DNA of 38,895 nucleotides from an uncultured Clostridia bacterium (GTDB lineage: Bacteria > Bacillota > Clostridia > TANB77 > CAG-508): the NCBI GenBank assembly GCA_944391755.1, contig CALXUT010000051.1, positions 1 to 38,895 of the forward strand. Reading direction: 5' to 3'. Both the position numbers and the translations under genes were made by a program. This document shows, in pieces, positions 1 to 8,816 of this stretch (position 1 is the stretch's first letter; every line of letters begins with the position of its first letter). The notes beneath the pieces are model-generated. The model saw only the letters and a list, made by a program, of their open reading frames with translations. It had not been told where the DNA came from and made no database searches.

Positions 1-746
1 GTTGGAATTACTGATTTATAATTTAAAAATTCGCCATCTAAAATTCTAGTAACAACTTTACAATTTTCCATTTCAAATAAAGCTTGGTTTTTAGCAATTC
101 CTATTTTTACATGATCAAAAGAATCTAATAAAATTTTATTGATTTCATTTAATGTTTTTCCTGGAATGACTGCTTTAAAATTATTTACTTTTGTTTGTAA
201 ATAAATACTTCTTAAAGCTAATCGAAAACCGTCTACTGCAACTACATTTAACTTATTGTTTTCCACTTCAAATAAACAACCTGTGAATATTGGTCTATTT
301 TCTTCACTACTAACTGCAAATATTGTTTTTCTAATCATATTTTTTAACATATTCTGTTCTAAATCAATTGAATTTTCAACTTCTATTTTTGGTAATTCAG
401 GGAATTCTTCTGGATTCATTGTAGTCAATTTATATAAAGACCCCTCACATTCAATTTCTAATAAATTATTTTCATTCAATGTGATATATATTTCTGTATC
501 AGGTAATTTTCTAATAATTTCACTAAACATGATTGCATTTACTACTGTACTTCCCTGTTGTTTTACTTCACATTCCATTATATATTCGATACCTATTTCT
601 AGATCATATGTTGTTAATTTTATTTCATTATCATTCGTTTGTATTAATATTCCTTCTAATATAGGCATTGTTGTTTTAGAAGCAACACCTTTAACTACGG
701 AATTTAGTGCTTTAAGGATATTATCCTTATAACAAACAATTTTCAT
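1..746 (-). CDS. dnaN: DNA polymerase III sliding clamp (beta subunit), 3' end missing
   Basis: The clamp encircles DNA and tethers the replicative polymerase. Reading leftward from an ATG at 746-744 gives 248 open codons without a stop before the window edge; a full clamp is about 365 residues, so roughly the C-terminal third is missing. The protein begins MKIVCYKDNILKALNSV, followed by a segment with TTMPILEGILIQ and later AVSSEENRPIFTGCLFEV and VAVDGFRLALR, all typical of bacterial DnaN. A good Shine-Dalgarno (GGAGAG) lies about seven bases before the ATG. It follows dnaA on the same strand after a 334-base gap containing DnaA boxes, the standard dnaA-dnaN order. High certainty from order plus motifs. 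Confidence 0.96.
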   Translation of the reverse strand, partial: MKIVCYKDNILKALNSVVKGVASKTTMPILEGILIQTNDNEIKLTTYDLEIGIEYIMECEVKQQGSTVVNAIMFSEIIRKLPDTEIYITLNENNLLEIECEGSLYKLTTMNPEEFPELPKIEVENSIDLEQNMLKNMIRKTIFAVSSEENRPIFTGCLFEVENNKLNVVAVDGFRLALRSIYLQTKVNNFKAVIPGKTLNEINKILLDSFDHVKIGIAKNQALFEMENCKVVTRILDGEFLNYKSVIP

Positions 747-1080
747 TTTGCTATCTCTCCTTTATTATTATAATATAAAATATAAATATTATTAGTAGTA
801 ATAGTATTAGCTGTTGTGGATAATGTGGAAAACTATGTGGATACTATGAACCCCTAAGAAAAATTTATGTGTAAAACTTAGTGGAAAATTTTACTTTTTA
901 TCCACATTGAAAATTTATAAAAGTGGAAATTTAACTTATAAACACTTTTTCAACAACTAATTAACAGTTTGGTGTGGATATCTAATCTAGCTGTTCCGTA
1001 AGTAAAGATAATCAATTTGTAACCAAACAATTGTCCTTATGAACAAATTTTCAATAAATATATTTTAAATATTTAAACTA
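747..1080. other. dnaA-dnaN intergenic region with DnaA boxes
   Basis: This 334-base gap contains no convincing gene. It holds two exact DnaA boxes (TGTGGATAA at 815-823 and TTATCCACA at 898-906) and single-mismatch copies at 824-832 (TGTGGAAAA), 836-844 (TGTGGATAC) and 973-981 (TGTGGATAT). In several Bacillota a second DnaA-box cluster sits downstream of dnaA and acts with the upstream cluster in origin function or dnaN regulation. The box clustering is seen directly; the role is inferred. Confidence 0.75.
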
Positions 1081-2436
1081 CTATTGTTCACCATTTATAA
1101 TTATGTTTTTCACACTTTCCACAATTAGTTTTGTATTATTTTTTTCTTTTACTTCTTTTTCTATTTTTTTACAAGCATGCATTACGGTTGAATGATCTCT
1201 ATTACCAAAATCCTCTCCTATCTTTGGATAAGACATATTTGCTACTTCTCTGCATAAATACATTGCAATTTGTCTTGGAAAAGCAATTTCATTTGATCTT
1301 TTATTACTTGCTAAATCATCTTTATTTATATTGAAATATTTTGCAACCGTTTCTTGTATAAAATCTGATGAAAGAACTTTTTCACTAGCAGCTTTAAATT
1401 CATTAATGGTATTTTCTGCCAATTCTATCGTTATTGGACTGTGTGTAAGTGATGCTCGTGCAATGATTTTATTGAAAACACCTTCTAGTTCTCTAATATT
1501 TGAATCTATTTTATTAGCGATATTTGATAAAATAATATCATCAACAACGATACTCTCTTCTTGTGCTTTTTTTCTTAATATTGCTAAACGAGTTTCGTAA
1601 TCAGGACAAGAAATATCTGCTAATAACCCCCATTCAAATCTAGATTTTAGTCGATCTTCAAGAAATGCAATATCTCTTGGAGGTTTATCACTAGAAATGA
1701 TAATTTGTTTTTTATCTTCATATAAAGCATTAAAAGTATGGAAAAATTCTTCTTGAACTCTTTCTTTTCCAGCTATAAATTGAATATCATCAATTAGTAA
1801 AACATCAATTGTTCTATATTTATTCCTAAATATTTCATTCTTATTATCTTTAATGGCATTTATTAATTGATTTGTAAACTTTTCAGATGTTACATATAAT
1901 ATTTTTGCTGCTCTATTATTTTGTAATATCCTATTCCCTATTGCCTGCATTAAGTGAGTTTTTCCTAATCCAACACCACCATACAAGAATAATGGATTAT
2001 AAGATTCACCAGGTTTATCACCTACTGCAATGGCTGCTGCATGAGCAAAACGATTATTATTACCGACAACGAAAGTTTCAAATGTGTATTTTGGATTCAA
2101 GGTTTTATTAGATATTTCAATTTCTGCATCCTGACTTTGATTAGATTGGTTAGATACAAGAATATTATCACTCTTATTTTTTTCCTTGTCTTCATAAAAT
2201 ACGGATAATGTCCATTCTATATTGGTTAGATATTTAAATGTATTAAGAATTAATGAACAATAACGAGATTTTATTAAATCTCTATGATATTCTGATACAG
2301 CTTTAAAGACGATATTATCATTAGTCATTTCTGTGATTTCTAATGTTTTAATCCAAGTTTCAAATGCTATTGGAGACATTTCATCTTTTAATAATTCTTG
2401 TGCTTGGGCAAACAGTTCGTCTTTATTAATTTGCAT
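1081..2436 (-). CDS. dnaA: Chromosomal replication initiator DnaA
   Basis: DnaA binds DnaA boxes at oriC, melts the DNA and loads the helicase. The chosen ATG (2436-2434, protein MQINKDELF) has an AAAGGA ribosome site about nine bases upstream and gives 451 residues, the normal length; a six-codon longer reading frame lacks a site. Visible: N-terminal domain I, linker rich in N/Q/S (about 85-110), AAA+ Walker A GGVGLGKT (about 153-160), Walker B LLIDDIQF, and the C-terminal DnaA-box-binding signature GNRDHSTVMHACKKI. It is transcribed away from oriC towards dnaN. Boxes overlapping its upstream region suggest autoregulation. Confidence 0.98.
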   Translation of the reverse strand: MQINKDELFAQAQELLKDEMSPIAFETWIKTLEITEMTNDNIVFKAVSEYHRDLIKSRYCSLILNTFKYLTNIEWTLSVFYEDKEKNKSDNILVSNQSNQSQDAEIEISNKTLNPKYTFETFVVGNNNRFAHAAAIAVGDKPGESYNPLFLYGGVGLGKTHLMQAIGNRILQNNRAAKILYVTSEKFTNQLINAIKDNKNEIFRNKYRTIDVLLIDDIQFIAGKERVQEEFFHTFNALYEDKKQIIISSDKPPRDIAFLEDRLKSRFEWGLLADISCPDYETRLAILRKKAQEESIVVDDIILSNIANKIDSNIRELEGVFNKIIARASLTHSPITIELAENTINEFKAASEKVLSSDFIQETVAKYFNINKDDLASNKRSNEIAFPRQIAMYLCREVANMSYPKIGEDFGNRDHSTVMHACKKIEKEVKEKNNTKLIVESVKNIIINGEQ

Positions 2437-2454
2437 AACAAAACATCCTTTCAA

Positions 2455-2760
2455 AATAAAAAATCATAAAGTTATCCACAAAGTTTTCCACAGGTGTGGA
2501 TAACTTTGTAATAATTATGTAATAAAGTTTTCTTTTTTTGCGAACGAATTTTTTTTATAATTAAATTTTTTTCATTCGCTTTTCTCATTTTTCTAACATA
2601 ATATCAAAATATTACATAATAAGTCAAGATGATTGTGGATAAAAGTTAAAAAAATGTGGATAATTATAAAAAAAATTGTGGAAAACTGTATAATATTACA
2701 AAAATATTACAAAAAAATGACAATTTTTATCTTTATACAATAATTTTTTTGAAAAAGCAA
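2455..2760. other. oriC: Chromosomal replication origin oriC
   Basis: The dnaA-rpmH gap carries exact DnaA boxes at 2472-2480 (TTATCCACA), 2495-2503, 2634-2642 and 2655-2663 (all TGTGGATAA), plus single-mismatch copies at 2484-2492 and 2677-2685. The first pair is convergent with a third imperfect box between. The stretch between and after them, about 2504-2630 and 2690-2760, is extremely AT-rich and would serve as the unwinding element. Position between dnaA and rpmH is the canonical oriC location in Bacillota. The exact unwinding site cannot be fixed by eye. Confidence 0.9.
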
Positions 2761-2798
2761 TACTTAAAAATATAAAATTGAAAAATTTCCAAAAACAC

Positions 2799-2828
2799 TT
2801 GACAAAGCGCTAAATAATGATGTATAAT
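2799..2828 (+). promoter_or_regulatory. Vegetative promoter of rpmH
   Basis: TTGACA at 2799-2804 and TATAAT at 2823-2828, both exact consensus, separated by 18 bases. The start of transcription would be near 2835, leaving a leader of about 75 bases before rpmH. Confidence 0.85.
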
Positions 2829-2910
2829 CGAAATACTTGTTATTTTGTAACAAATATTTCCAAAAAAGGAATGAATATATAACTTAAATTTTAGGAGGTG
2901 CAACAATTTA

Positions 2911-3045
2911 ATGAAAAGAACATATCAACCAAAAATAAGACAAAGAAAAAAAGAACACGGATTTATGAAGAGAATGTCAACAAAATCTGGAAGAAATGTT
3001 TTAAAAGCAAGAAGAGCAAAAGGTAGAAAGAAAATCTGTGCTTAA
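2911..3045 (+). CDS. rpmH: 50S ribosomal protein L34
   Basis: L34 is a small, very basic protein of the large ribosomal subunit. The 44-residue product begins [18 protein letters not shown] and continues through [19 protein letters not shown], matching the L34 family over its full length. It is too short to appear in ordinary ORF screens. A strong site (TAGGAGGTG) lies 12-18 bases before the ATG. It has its own consensus promoter and a hairpin terminator right after the stop, so it is probably made in excess over the rnpA-yidD-yidC-jag genes that follow and which depend on read-through or a promoter I could not pick out. Confidence 0.97.
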   Translation: MKRTYQPKIRQRKKEHGFMKRMSTKSGRNVLKARRAKGRKKICA

Positions 3046-3055
3046 TGTAGAATAG

Positions 3056-3085
3056 CTAAAGGCAAAAGCCTTTAGTTGTTTTTGT
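3056..3085 (+). terminator. Intrinsic terminator after rpmH
   Basis: Stem CTAAAGGC (3056-3063) / GCCTTTAG (3068-3075) with an AAAA loop and a T-rich tail (TTGTTTTTGT). Probably partial, because the next four genes have no clear promoter of their own. Confidence 0.8.
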
Positions 3086-3138
3086 AGAATAAGCAATTAT
3101 TTTCCCGAAACCTTTTATTTTTCAAGGAGTATAGGGAA

Positions 3139-3495
3139 ATGAAAAAAACAGAAATGCTAAAAAAAAATTATGAATTTAAAAAAGTTCTAACAAAAGGAAA
3201 ATTTTTATCAAAAGAAAAGATAGGAATTGTCGTATTAAAAAATAATAAAAATATCAATTTTTTAGGTATAGCAGTTAGTACAAAAAATGGAAAATCTTTC
3301 CTAAGAAATAAAGCAAAAAGATTGATTAGAGAATCATATAAAATACTAGAAAAAAGACTTATTCAAGGTAATAGTATTGTTATATTATTGAAAAAAAATG
3401 TTGATATAAAAAATCTAAAATTTAAAGAGGTTTTTTATGAAATGGAAGAACTTTTTAAAGATGCAAAAATTATAAAAAAAGAAGATGTTTTATGA
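3139..3495 (+). CDS. rnpA: Ribonuclease P protein component
   Basis: This protein assists the RNase P RNA in cutting the 5' leaders from tRNA precursors. The 118-residue basic product begins MKKTEMLKKNYEFKKVLTKGK and carries the family signature around FLRNKAKRLIRESYK (the RNxxKR RNA-binding motif). Length is normal. An AAGGAG site precedes the ATG. It overlaps yidD by four bases (ATGA), so the two are translationally coupled. Position between rpmH and yidD is conserved across bacteria. Confidence 0.96.
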   Translation: MKKTEMLKKNYEFKKVLTKGKFLSKEKIGIVVLKNNKNINFLGIAVSTKNGKSFLRNKAKRLIRESYKILEKRLIQGNSIVILLKKNVDIKNLKFKEVFYEMEELFKDAKIIKKEDVL

Positions 3496-3710
3496 AAAAA
3501 TTTTTTATAAAATTAATAGAATGGTATCAAAAAAACATATCAAAATTTTTAGAATATAAGAATATAAGATGCAAATATTATCCTACTTGTTCTGAATATA
3601 CAAAACAGGCAATAGAAAAATATGGCGTATTTAAAGGAGGTATATTAGGAATGATAAGGATTTTAAAATGCAATCCTTTTTCTAAAGGAGGATATGACCC
3701 ATTAAAATAG
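3492..3710 (+). CDS. yidD: Membrane protein insertion efficiency factor YidD
   Basis: YidD is a small membrane-associated protein that helps YidC-dependent insertion. The 72-residue product shows the family hallmark: an amphipathic N-terminus, CKYYPTCSEYTKQAIEKYG, GMIRILKCNPFSKGGYDP. All the conserved Cys residues are present. The start codon overlaps the stop region of rnpA, and yidC follows 15 bases downstream, so it sits in a tight rnpA-yidD-yidC-jag operon. Confidence 0.95.
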   Translation: MKKFFIKLIEWYQKNISKFLEYKNIRCKYYPTCSEYTKQAIEKYGVFKGGILGMIRILKCNPFSKGGYDPLK

Positions 3711-3725
3711 AAAGGGGCAAAAGAT

Positions 3726-4658
3726 ATGTCATTTTTTGCAAATTTATTTGGATATTTATTAAATTTTATTTATGAATTTGTGAATAATTACGGTTTAGCA
3801 ATTATCATTTTTTCAATTGTCATAAAAATAATAATGATTCCAATATCAATAAAACAACAAAAAACACTAAAGAAATCAACAAAAATGCAAGCTAAGATGA
3901 AGGAAATTCAGGTAAAATATAAAAATAATCCTGAAAAATTAAATCAAGCAACAATAGAATTATATAAATCAGAGAATATGAGTCCTTTTAGTGGATGTTT
4001 AAGTGCTATTGTGCAAATCGTACTATTGTTCTCAGTATTTTTCTTAGTACAATCACCATTAACATATATGAAAAAAGCAGATGCCAATATGGTAGATAAA
4101 TACATAAAAATTATGCAACAAAATAATTTAAGCTCTGCAAATAGTGGTTATCCACAAATAGAGTTAATTAGAGAAATTGATAATATTAAGAACTTAAGAA
4201 ACCAAGAAAATACTGAAAATAATGCAGAAAATCAAGAAGAAGGAAAAATTCAATTATCAGAAATAAATGAGGAAGAATTAGATTCTTTAAAGATAAATAT
4301 GGATTTCCTTGGATTAAATTTAGCACAAGTACCAACTAAAAGTTCTGATTGGAAAGCATATATTATTCCTGCATTATATGTAATTGTTTCTGTCATTTCA
4401 TTAAAAGTAACAAATATATCAACACCAAAACCAGAGAAAAAAGAAGATGGTGAGAATGGAGAAAAGAAAGAGGGAGAAGACTTTGATCCAATGATGCAGA
4501 TGAATAAAAATATGAAATTTTTATTTCCAATCATGTATTTATCAGTAGCATTGATAGCACCATTAGGATTAGCTTTATATTGGTTAATGAATAGTTTATT
4601 AATGATTATAGAGAGATTAGTATTAAATAAACTTTTAAAAGATGAGGAGGAAAATTAA
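3726..4658 (+). CDS. yidC: Membrane protein insertase YidC/Oxa1 family (SpoIIIJ type)
   Basis: YidC inserts and folds inner-membrane proteins, alone or with Sec. The 310-residue protein has the Gram-positive architecture with no large periplasmic domain: a first hydrophobic segment, a second (about 22-42, GLAIIIFSIVIKIIMIPISI), a cytoplasmic basic hairpin (KQQKTLKKSTKMQAKMKEIQVKYKN), then membrane segments at about 95-115, 215-230 and 265-295. A Glu/Asn-rich extracytoplasmic stretch (about 140-190) and a charged Lys/Glu loop (about 235-255) are the variable parts. I see no lipobox, unlike Bacillus SpoIIIJ. Shine-Dalgarno AAAGGGG precedes the ATG. In spore formers a YidC homologue is also needed for forespore development. 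Confidence 0.95.
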   Translation: MSFFANLFGYLLNFIYEFVNNYGLAIIIFSIVIKIIMIPISIKQQKTLKKSTKMQAKMKEIQVKYKNNPEKLNQATIELYKSENMSPFSGCLSAIVQIVLLFSVFFLVQSPLTYMKKADANMVDKYIKIMQQNNLSSANSGYPQIELIREIDNIKNLRNQENTENNAENQEEGKIQLSEINEEELDSLKINMDFLGLNLAQVPTKSSDWKAYIIPALYVIVSVISLKVTNISTPKPEKKEDGENGEKKEGEDFDPMMQMNKNMKFLFPIMYLSVALIAPLGLALYWLMNSLLMIIERLVLNKLLKDEEEN

Positions 4659-4659
4659 C

Positions 4660-5331
4660 ATGGCAAAAAGTATTATTTCAGAAGGAAAAACAACATCAGA
4701 AGCAATTGAAAAAGGATTAAAAGCAATCAATTTGCCAAGAGAGTTAGTAGAAATTAAGGTAATTGAAGAAAACAAAAAAAGTTTTTTTGATATTTTAGCT
4801 CCAAAAATAGTAAAAGTTGAAATAAAAGAAAAAGAAGCTAAAAAACCTGAAGAATTTGAGATAGAGACTACAGAAGAAGAATTGGAAATAGCAAAAAATG
4901 ATGTAAATATATTTTTAAAAGAATTTGTAAAAAGTTTACCAACATCAGCAGAATATAGCATAGAAATTAAAGAAAAATGCTTATATGTAAATATAAATGG
5001 ACAAGATATTGGAAATATAATTGGATATAGAGGAGAAGCACTTTATGCTTTCGAAAATATATTAAAAGCGATTGCCAATAAAAAATCAGAAAATAAAGTA
5101 ATTTTAAGATTAGATATAGAAAATTATAAACAAAAAAGAGTTGCAACTCTTGAAGATTTAGCAAAGAAAAAGGCTAGAATAGTTGAAAAAACTGGAAAAT
5201 TAATAACACTTGAACCAATGCAAGCATATGAAAGAAAAATTATACATTCTGTACTTCAAAGTAATCCAAATGTTGAAACAAGAAGTATAGGACAAGAACC
5301 AAAAAGAAGAATTGTTATTTCAAAAAAATAA
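4660..5331 (+). CDS. jag: Jag/KhpB family RNA-binding protein (Jag-N, KH, R3H)
   Basis: The 223-residue product begins MAKSIISEGKTTSEAIEKGL, the Jag N-terminal domain; a KH domain follows (about 100-175, with NIIGYRGEALYAFENILKAI) and then a C-terminal R3H domain (ERKIIHSVLQSNPNVETRSIGQEPKRRIVI). I start it at 4660 rather than the in-frame ATG at 4642 because the perfect GAGGAGG site lies between the two. KhpB/Jag proteins bind RNA and affect cell elongation and division in Gram-positive bacteria. It follows yidC almost immediately and is the last gene before a strong terminator. Confidence 0.94.
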   Translation: MAKSIISEGKTTSEAIEKGLKAINLPRELVEIKVIEENKKSFFDILAPKIVKVEIKEKEAKKPEEFEIETTEEELEIAKNDVNIFLKEFVKSLPTSAEYSIEIKEKCLYVNINGQDIGNIIGYRGEALYAFENILKAIANKKSENKVILRLDIENYKQKRVATLEDLAKKKARIVEKTGKLITLEPMQAYERKIIHSVLQSNPNVETRSIGQEPKRRIVISKK

Positions 5332-5340
5332 AAAATCAGA

Positions 5341-5393
5341 AGTCAAAGTTCGGATTTTAATCAGTAGATTAGCAGAACTTTGACTTTTTTTCA
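5341..5393 (+). terminator. Terminator after jag, overlapping the mnmE promoter
   Basis: An 11-bp perfect stem, AGTCAAAGTTC (5341-5351) with GAACTTTGACT (5375-5385), a 23-base loop and a run of Ts. The 3' arm contains the -35 hexamer of the next promoter. Confidence 0.85.
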
Positions 5394-5408
5394 TATTTTT
5401 GATAAAAT
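5380..5408 (+). promoter_or_regulatory. Promoter of mnmE
   Basis: TTGACT at 5380-5385, 17-base spacer, TAAAAT at 5403-5408, with TG one base upstream of the -10 (extended -10). The -35 hexamer lies inside the 3' arm of the jag terminator. Transcription would begin near 5415. Confidence 0.75.
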
Positions 5409-5445
5409 ATATAGACGAAAAATAGAGAAAAGAAGGGAAAATAGA

Positions 5446-6816
5446 ATGAGTACAATCGTTTCAATATCAACTGCTCCAGGAATTGGTGGAATTGGAATCA
5501 TTAGAATGAGTGGAGAAGAAACTTTTCAGATTATAGAAAAAATTTTTAAACCTATAAAACCACAAAAAATTGAAGATATAAAAGGGTATACCATAAAATA
5601 CGGAAATATAGTAGAAAATGATGAAATTGTTGATGAAGTGTTAGTTTCTTATTTTAAATCACCAAAAAGTTATACAACAGAGAATATGTGCGAAATTAAT
5701 TCACATGGGGGAAATGTTATTGTAAAAAGAATTTTAGATATTTGTTTAAAAAATGGTGCAGTTTTAGCAGAACCAGGAGAATTTACAAAAAGAGCATTTT
5801 TAAATGGAAGAATTGATTTATCACAGGCAGAATCTGTTATTGATGTTATAAATGCGAAATCAGAAAAAGAAGCAAAAAGTGGAATAAAACAGTTACAAGG
5901 ATATTTATCAAAAGTAATTTCTGATATAAAACAAGAAATCATGGATGTTTTGGTAAATATTGAAGTAACCATAGATTATCCTGAATATGATTTACCAGAT
6001 GTACAAGAAAAAGAATTAAAAGATATGTTAGAAAGTGTTCATAAAAAACTTGTAAAACTAGAGAAATCTTTTGATAATGGTAAAATGATTAAAGAGGGTA
6101 TTAAAACAGCCATCATTGGTAAGCCAAATGCGGGTAAATCTTCTTTATTAAATGCGATTTTAAATGAAGATAGAGCTATCGTAACAGATATCGAGGGAAC
6201 AACAAGAGATACAATTGAAGAATTTGTTACCATTAATGGAATACCTTTAAAATTAGTAGATACAGCGGGGATAAGGGTAGCAAAAGATGAAGTAGAGAAA
6301 ATAGGCATCACAAAATCAATTGATCAGGCAAAAGACGCAGATTTAATTATTGCTATTTTTGATAGCTCAAGAGAATTAAGTAATGAAGACTTAGAAATTT
6401 TAGAATTAATAAAAAACAAAAATGTGATTATTTTATTAAATAAATCGGATTTAAAATCTATTTTAAAAGAAAATGATGAAAGATTTACAAATATAACAAA
6501 AAGAGTATTAAAAATTTCAGCATTAAACAAAGAGGGAATAGAAAATTTATATAAAATGATTTCAGAAATGTTTCATTTAAATGAAATAAATCTAGATAAT
6601 GAAGTTTTAATAACTAATATCAGACATAAAGATAGCATTTCCAAAGCAATAGAAAATGTAAATAAAGCAGAAGAAGCTTTGAATATGAAAATGCCTGTTG
6701 ATATTACAACGATTTATATAAAAGAAATACTAGAAGATTTAGGAGAAATCACGGGAGAAGTGGTAACAGAAGATGTTATTAATGAAATTTTTTCTAAATT
6801 TTGTTTAGGAAAGTAA
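5446..6816 (+). CDS. mnmE: tRNA modification GTPase MnmE
   Basis: MnmE with MnmG installs (carboxymethyl)aminomethyl groups on U34 of certain tRNAs. From the ATG at 5446 (AGAAGGGA site just upstream, and downstream of the predicted transcription start) the protein has 456 residues, the usual size. Visible: N-terminal tetrahydrofolate-binding domain (APGIGGIGIIRMSG, YTTENMCEINSHGG), central GTPase domain with Walker A GKPNAGKSS (about 225-233), TTRDTIEEF, VDTAGIR, LLNKSD, and the C-terminal FCLGK containing the essential Cys. An upstream in-frame extension of 22 codons is unlikely because it begins at TTG within a terminator. mnmG follows 124 bases later. Confidence 0.97.
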   Translation: MSTIVSISTAPGIGGIGIIRMSGEETFQIIEKIFKPIKPQKIEDIKGYTIKYGNIVENDEIVDEVLVSYFKSPKSYTTENMCEINSHGGNVIVKRILDICLKNGAVLAEPGEFTKRAFLNGRIDLSQAESVIDVINAKSEKEAKSGIKQLQGYLSKVISDIKQEIMDVLVNIEVTIDYPEYDLPDVQEKELKDMLESVHKKLVKLEKSFDNGKMIKEGIKTAIIGKPNAGKSSLLNAILNEDRAIVTDIEGTTRDTIEEFVTINGIPLKLVDTAGIRVAKDEVEKIGITKSIDQAKDADLIIAIFDSSRELSNEDLEILELIKNKNVIILLNKSDLKSILKENDERFTNITKRVLKISALNKEGIENLYKMISEMFHLNEINLDNEVLITNIRHKDSISKAIENVNKAEEALNMKMPVDITTIYIKEILEDLGEITGEVVTEDVINEIFSKFCLGK

Positions 6817-6940
6817 AAAACAAAAATAAGCGTTTTTTATTAATGAGATATATAACTTTATTAAAAAAGTATAAAAATTGAAATATGACGATTCTGAGAA
6901 TAAATAAAATATAATAGGACAAGAAAAGAAGGAGTAAAAA

Positions 6941-8815
6941 ATGAGTTATTTTGCAGGAGATTATGATATAGCAGTTATAGGTGCAGGACATGCTGGATGT
7001 GAAGCAGGTTTAGCAGCTGCTAGACTAGGGATGAAAACATTAATTTTTTCCATTAGTTTAGAAGCAGTTGCCAATATGCCATGTAACCCACATATTGGTG
7101 GAAGTTCAAAAGGGCATCTTGTAAGAGAAATTGATGCACTTGGCGGAGAAATGGCTAAAAATATAGATAAAACAATGATACAAATAAAAATGTTAAATAC
7201 TTCAAAAGGGCCTGCTGTCCACTCTTTAAGGGCACAAGCAGATAGAAAAAGATATCAAATGGAAATGAAACATACATTAGAAAAACAAGAAAATCTAGAT
7301 TTAAAACAAGCGGAAATAGTTGACATAAAAGTAGAAAATGGAGCTGTAAAATCGATAGAAACAAGTGTTGGAGCAATCTATAATGTAAAAGCCATTATTG
7401 TTGCAACAGGGACCTATTTAAAAGGAAAAGTTTTTATAGGGGATTTCACACAAGAAAGTGGTCCAGATGGCGTATTTGCAGCCAATCAACTTTCAGACTG
7501 TCTAAAAAAATTAGGGGTAAATTTAGTAAGATTCAAAACGGGAACACCTGCTAGAATCAATAAAAAAAGTATTGATTTTTCAAAGATGGAAGTTCAAAAG
7601 GGGGATGTTGACATAATACCATTTTCTTTTGAAGATAAAATGAAACCTTTTGAACAAGTAGATTGTTATTTAACATATACAAATGAAGAAACACATAAAA
7701 TTATTCGAGCCAATTTACATAGATCTCCTTTATATGCAGGTGTTATAGAGGGAACAGGACCAAGATATTGTCCATCTATCGAAGATAAAGTCGTAAGATT
7801 TGCGGATAAACCAAGACATCAAGTTTTCGTGGAGCCAGTTGGAATTGATACTGATGAAATGTATATACAAGGAATGAGTTCTTCCTTACCAGAAGATGTG
7901 CAAATTGCGATGTATAGGACATTACCAGGTTTGGAGCATTGTGAATTTACTAGACCAGCATATGCCATAGAATATGATTGTATTGATCCTGCAGATTTAA
8001 AATTATCGTTAGAATATAAAACAATTAGTGGTTTATTTTTTGCAGGTCAAACAAATGGAACATCTGGATATGAAGAGGCAGCAGGACAAGGGCTAATTGC
8101 TGGAATTAATGCTTCACAAAAAATAAAAGGAAAAGAACCTTTAATTTTAGATAGAACAGAAGCATATATAGGAGTATTAATTGATGATATTGTTACAAAA
8201 GGAACAAATGAACCATATAGAATGATGACTTCTAGAGCAGAATATAGACTTTTATTAAGACAAGATAATTCAGATTTAAGATTAACAGAAAAAGGACATG
8301 AAATTGGTCTTATTTCTGAAGAAAGATATCAAAAATTTATTGAAAAAAAGAAAAAAATAGAAGAAGAAATTCAAAGATTACAAAATACAATTGTAAAACC
8401 TACTGAAGAAGTTAATCATTTTTTAAAAGAGATGGGAACTAGCGAAATTACTACAGGTTCAAAGCTTTCAGAATTATTAAAAAGAGCAGAAATTACCTAT
8501 GCTTCACTTGGAGCAATTGATAAAGAGAGAAAAGATTTACCAGAACAAGTAAAAGAACAAGTAGAAATTCAAATAAAATATGAAGGCTATATTAAAATGC
8601 AAGAAGCACAAGTAGAGAAATTTAAAAAAATGGAAAGAAAACTATTACCTGATGATATTGACTATAATACAATACAAGGAATTAGTTTGGAAGCTAGACA
8701 AAAATTAAATAAACATAAACCACATTCAATCGGACAAGCATCAAGGATTTCAGGAGTTTCTCCTGCGGATATATCTGTATTATTAGTATATTTACAAACT
8801 AGAAAAGGGGAATAA
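6941..8815 (+). CDS. mnmG: tRNA uridine-5-carboxymethylaminomethyl modification enzyme MnmG (GidA)
   Basis: FAD-dependent partner of MnmE. The 624-residue product has the N-terminal dinucleotide-binding motif [15 protein letters not shown], the conserved [31 protein letters not shown], the [11 protein letters not shown] segment, and the C-terminal helical MnmE/tRNA-binding domain with [12 protein letters not shown]. Full length, AGGAG site before the ATG. The TAATAA-rich upstream gap has a TATAAT at 6910-6915 but no good -35. rsmG begins one base after the stop codon. Confidence 0.97.
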   Translation: MSYFAGDYDIAVIGAGHAGCEAGLAAARLGMKTLIFSISLEAVANMPCNPHIGGSSKGHLVREIDALGGEMAKNIDKTMIQIKMLNTSKGPAVHSLRAQADRKRYQMEMKHTLEKQENLDLKQAEIVDIKVENGAVKSIETSVGAIYNVKAIIVATGTYLKGKVFIGDFTQESGPDGVFAANQLSDCLKKLGVNLVRFKTGTPARINKKSIDFSKMEVQKGDVDIIPFSFEDKMKPFEQVDCYLTYTNEETHKIIRANLHRSPLYAGVIEGTGPRYCPSIEDKVVRFADKPRHQVFVEPVGIDTDEMYIQGMSSSLPEDVQIAMYRTLPGLEHCEFTRPAYAIEYDCIDPADLKLSLEYKTISGLFFAGQTNGTSGYEEAAGQGLIAGINASQKIKGKEPLILDRTEAYIGVLIDDIVTKGTNEPYRMMTSRAEYRLLLRQDNSDLRLTEKGHEIGLISEERYQKFIEKKKKIEEEIQRLQNTIVKPTEEVNHFLKEMGTSEITTGSKLSELLKRAEITYASLGAIDKERKDLPEQVKEQVEIQIKYEGYIKMQEAQVEKFKKMERKLLPDDIDYNTIQGISLEARQKLNKHKPHSIGQASRISGVSPADISVLLVYLQTRKGE

Positions 8816-8816
8816 A

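Noticed and set aside
256..732. Plus-strand 158-codon open frame
   Set aside because: It is the reverse of dnaN, which has clear clamp motifs and a ribosome site on the minus strand.
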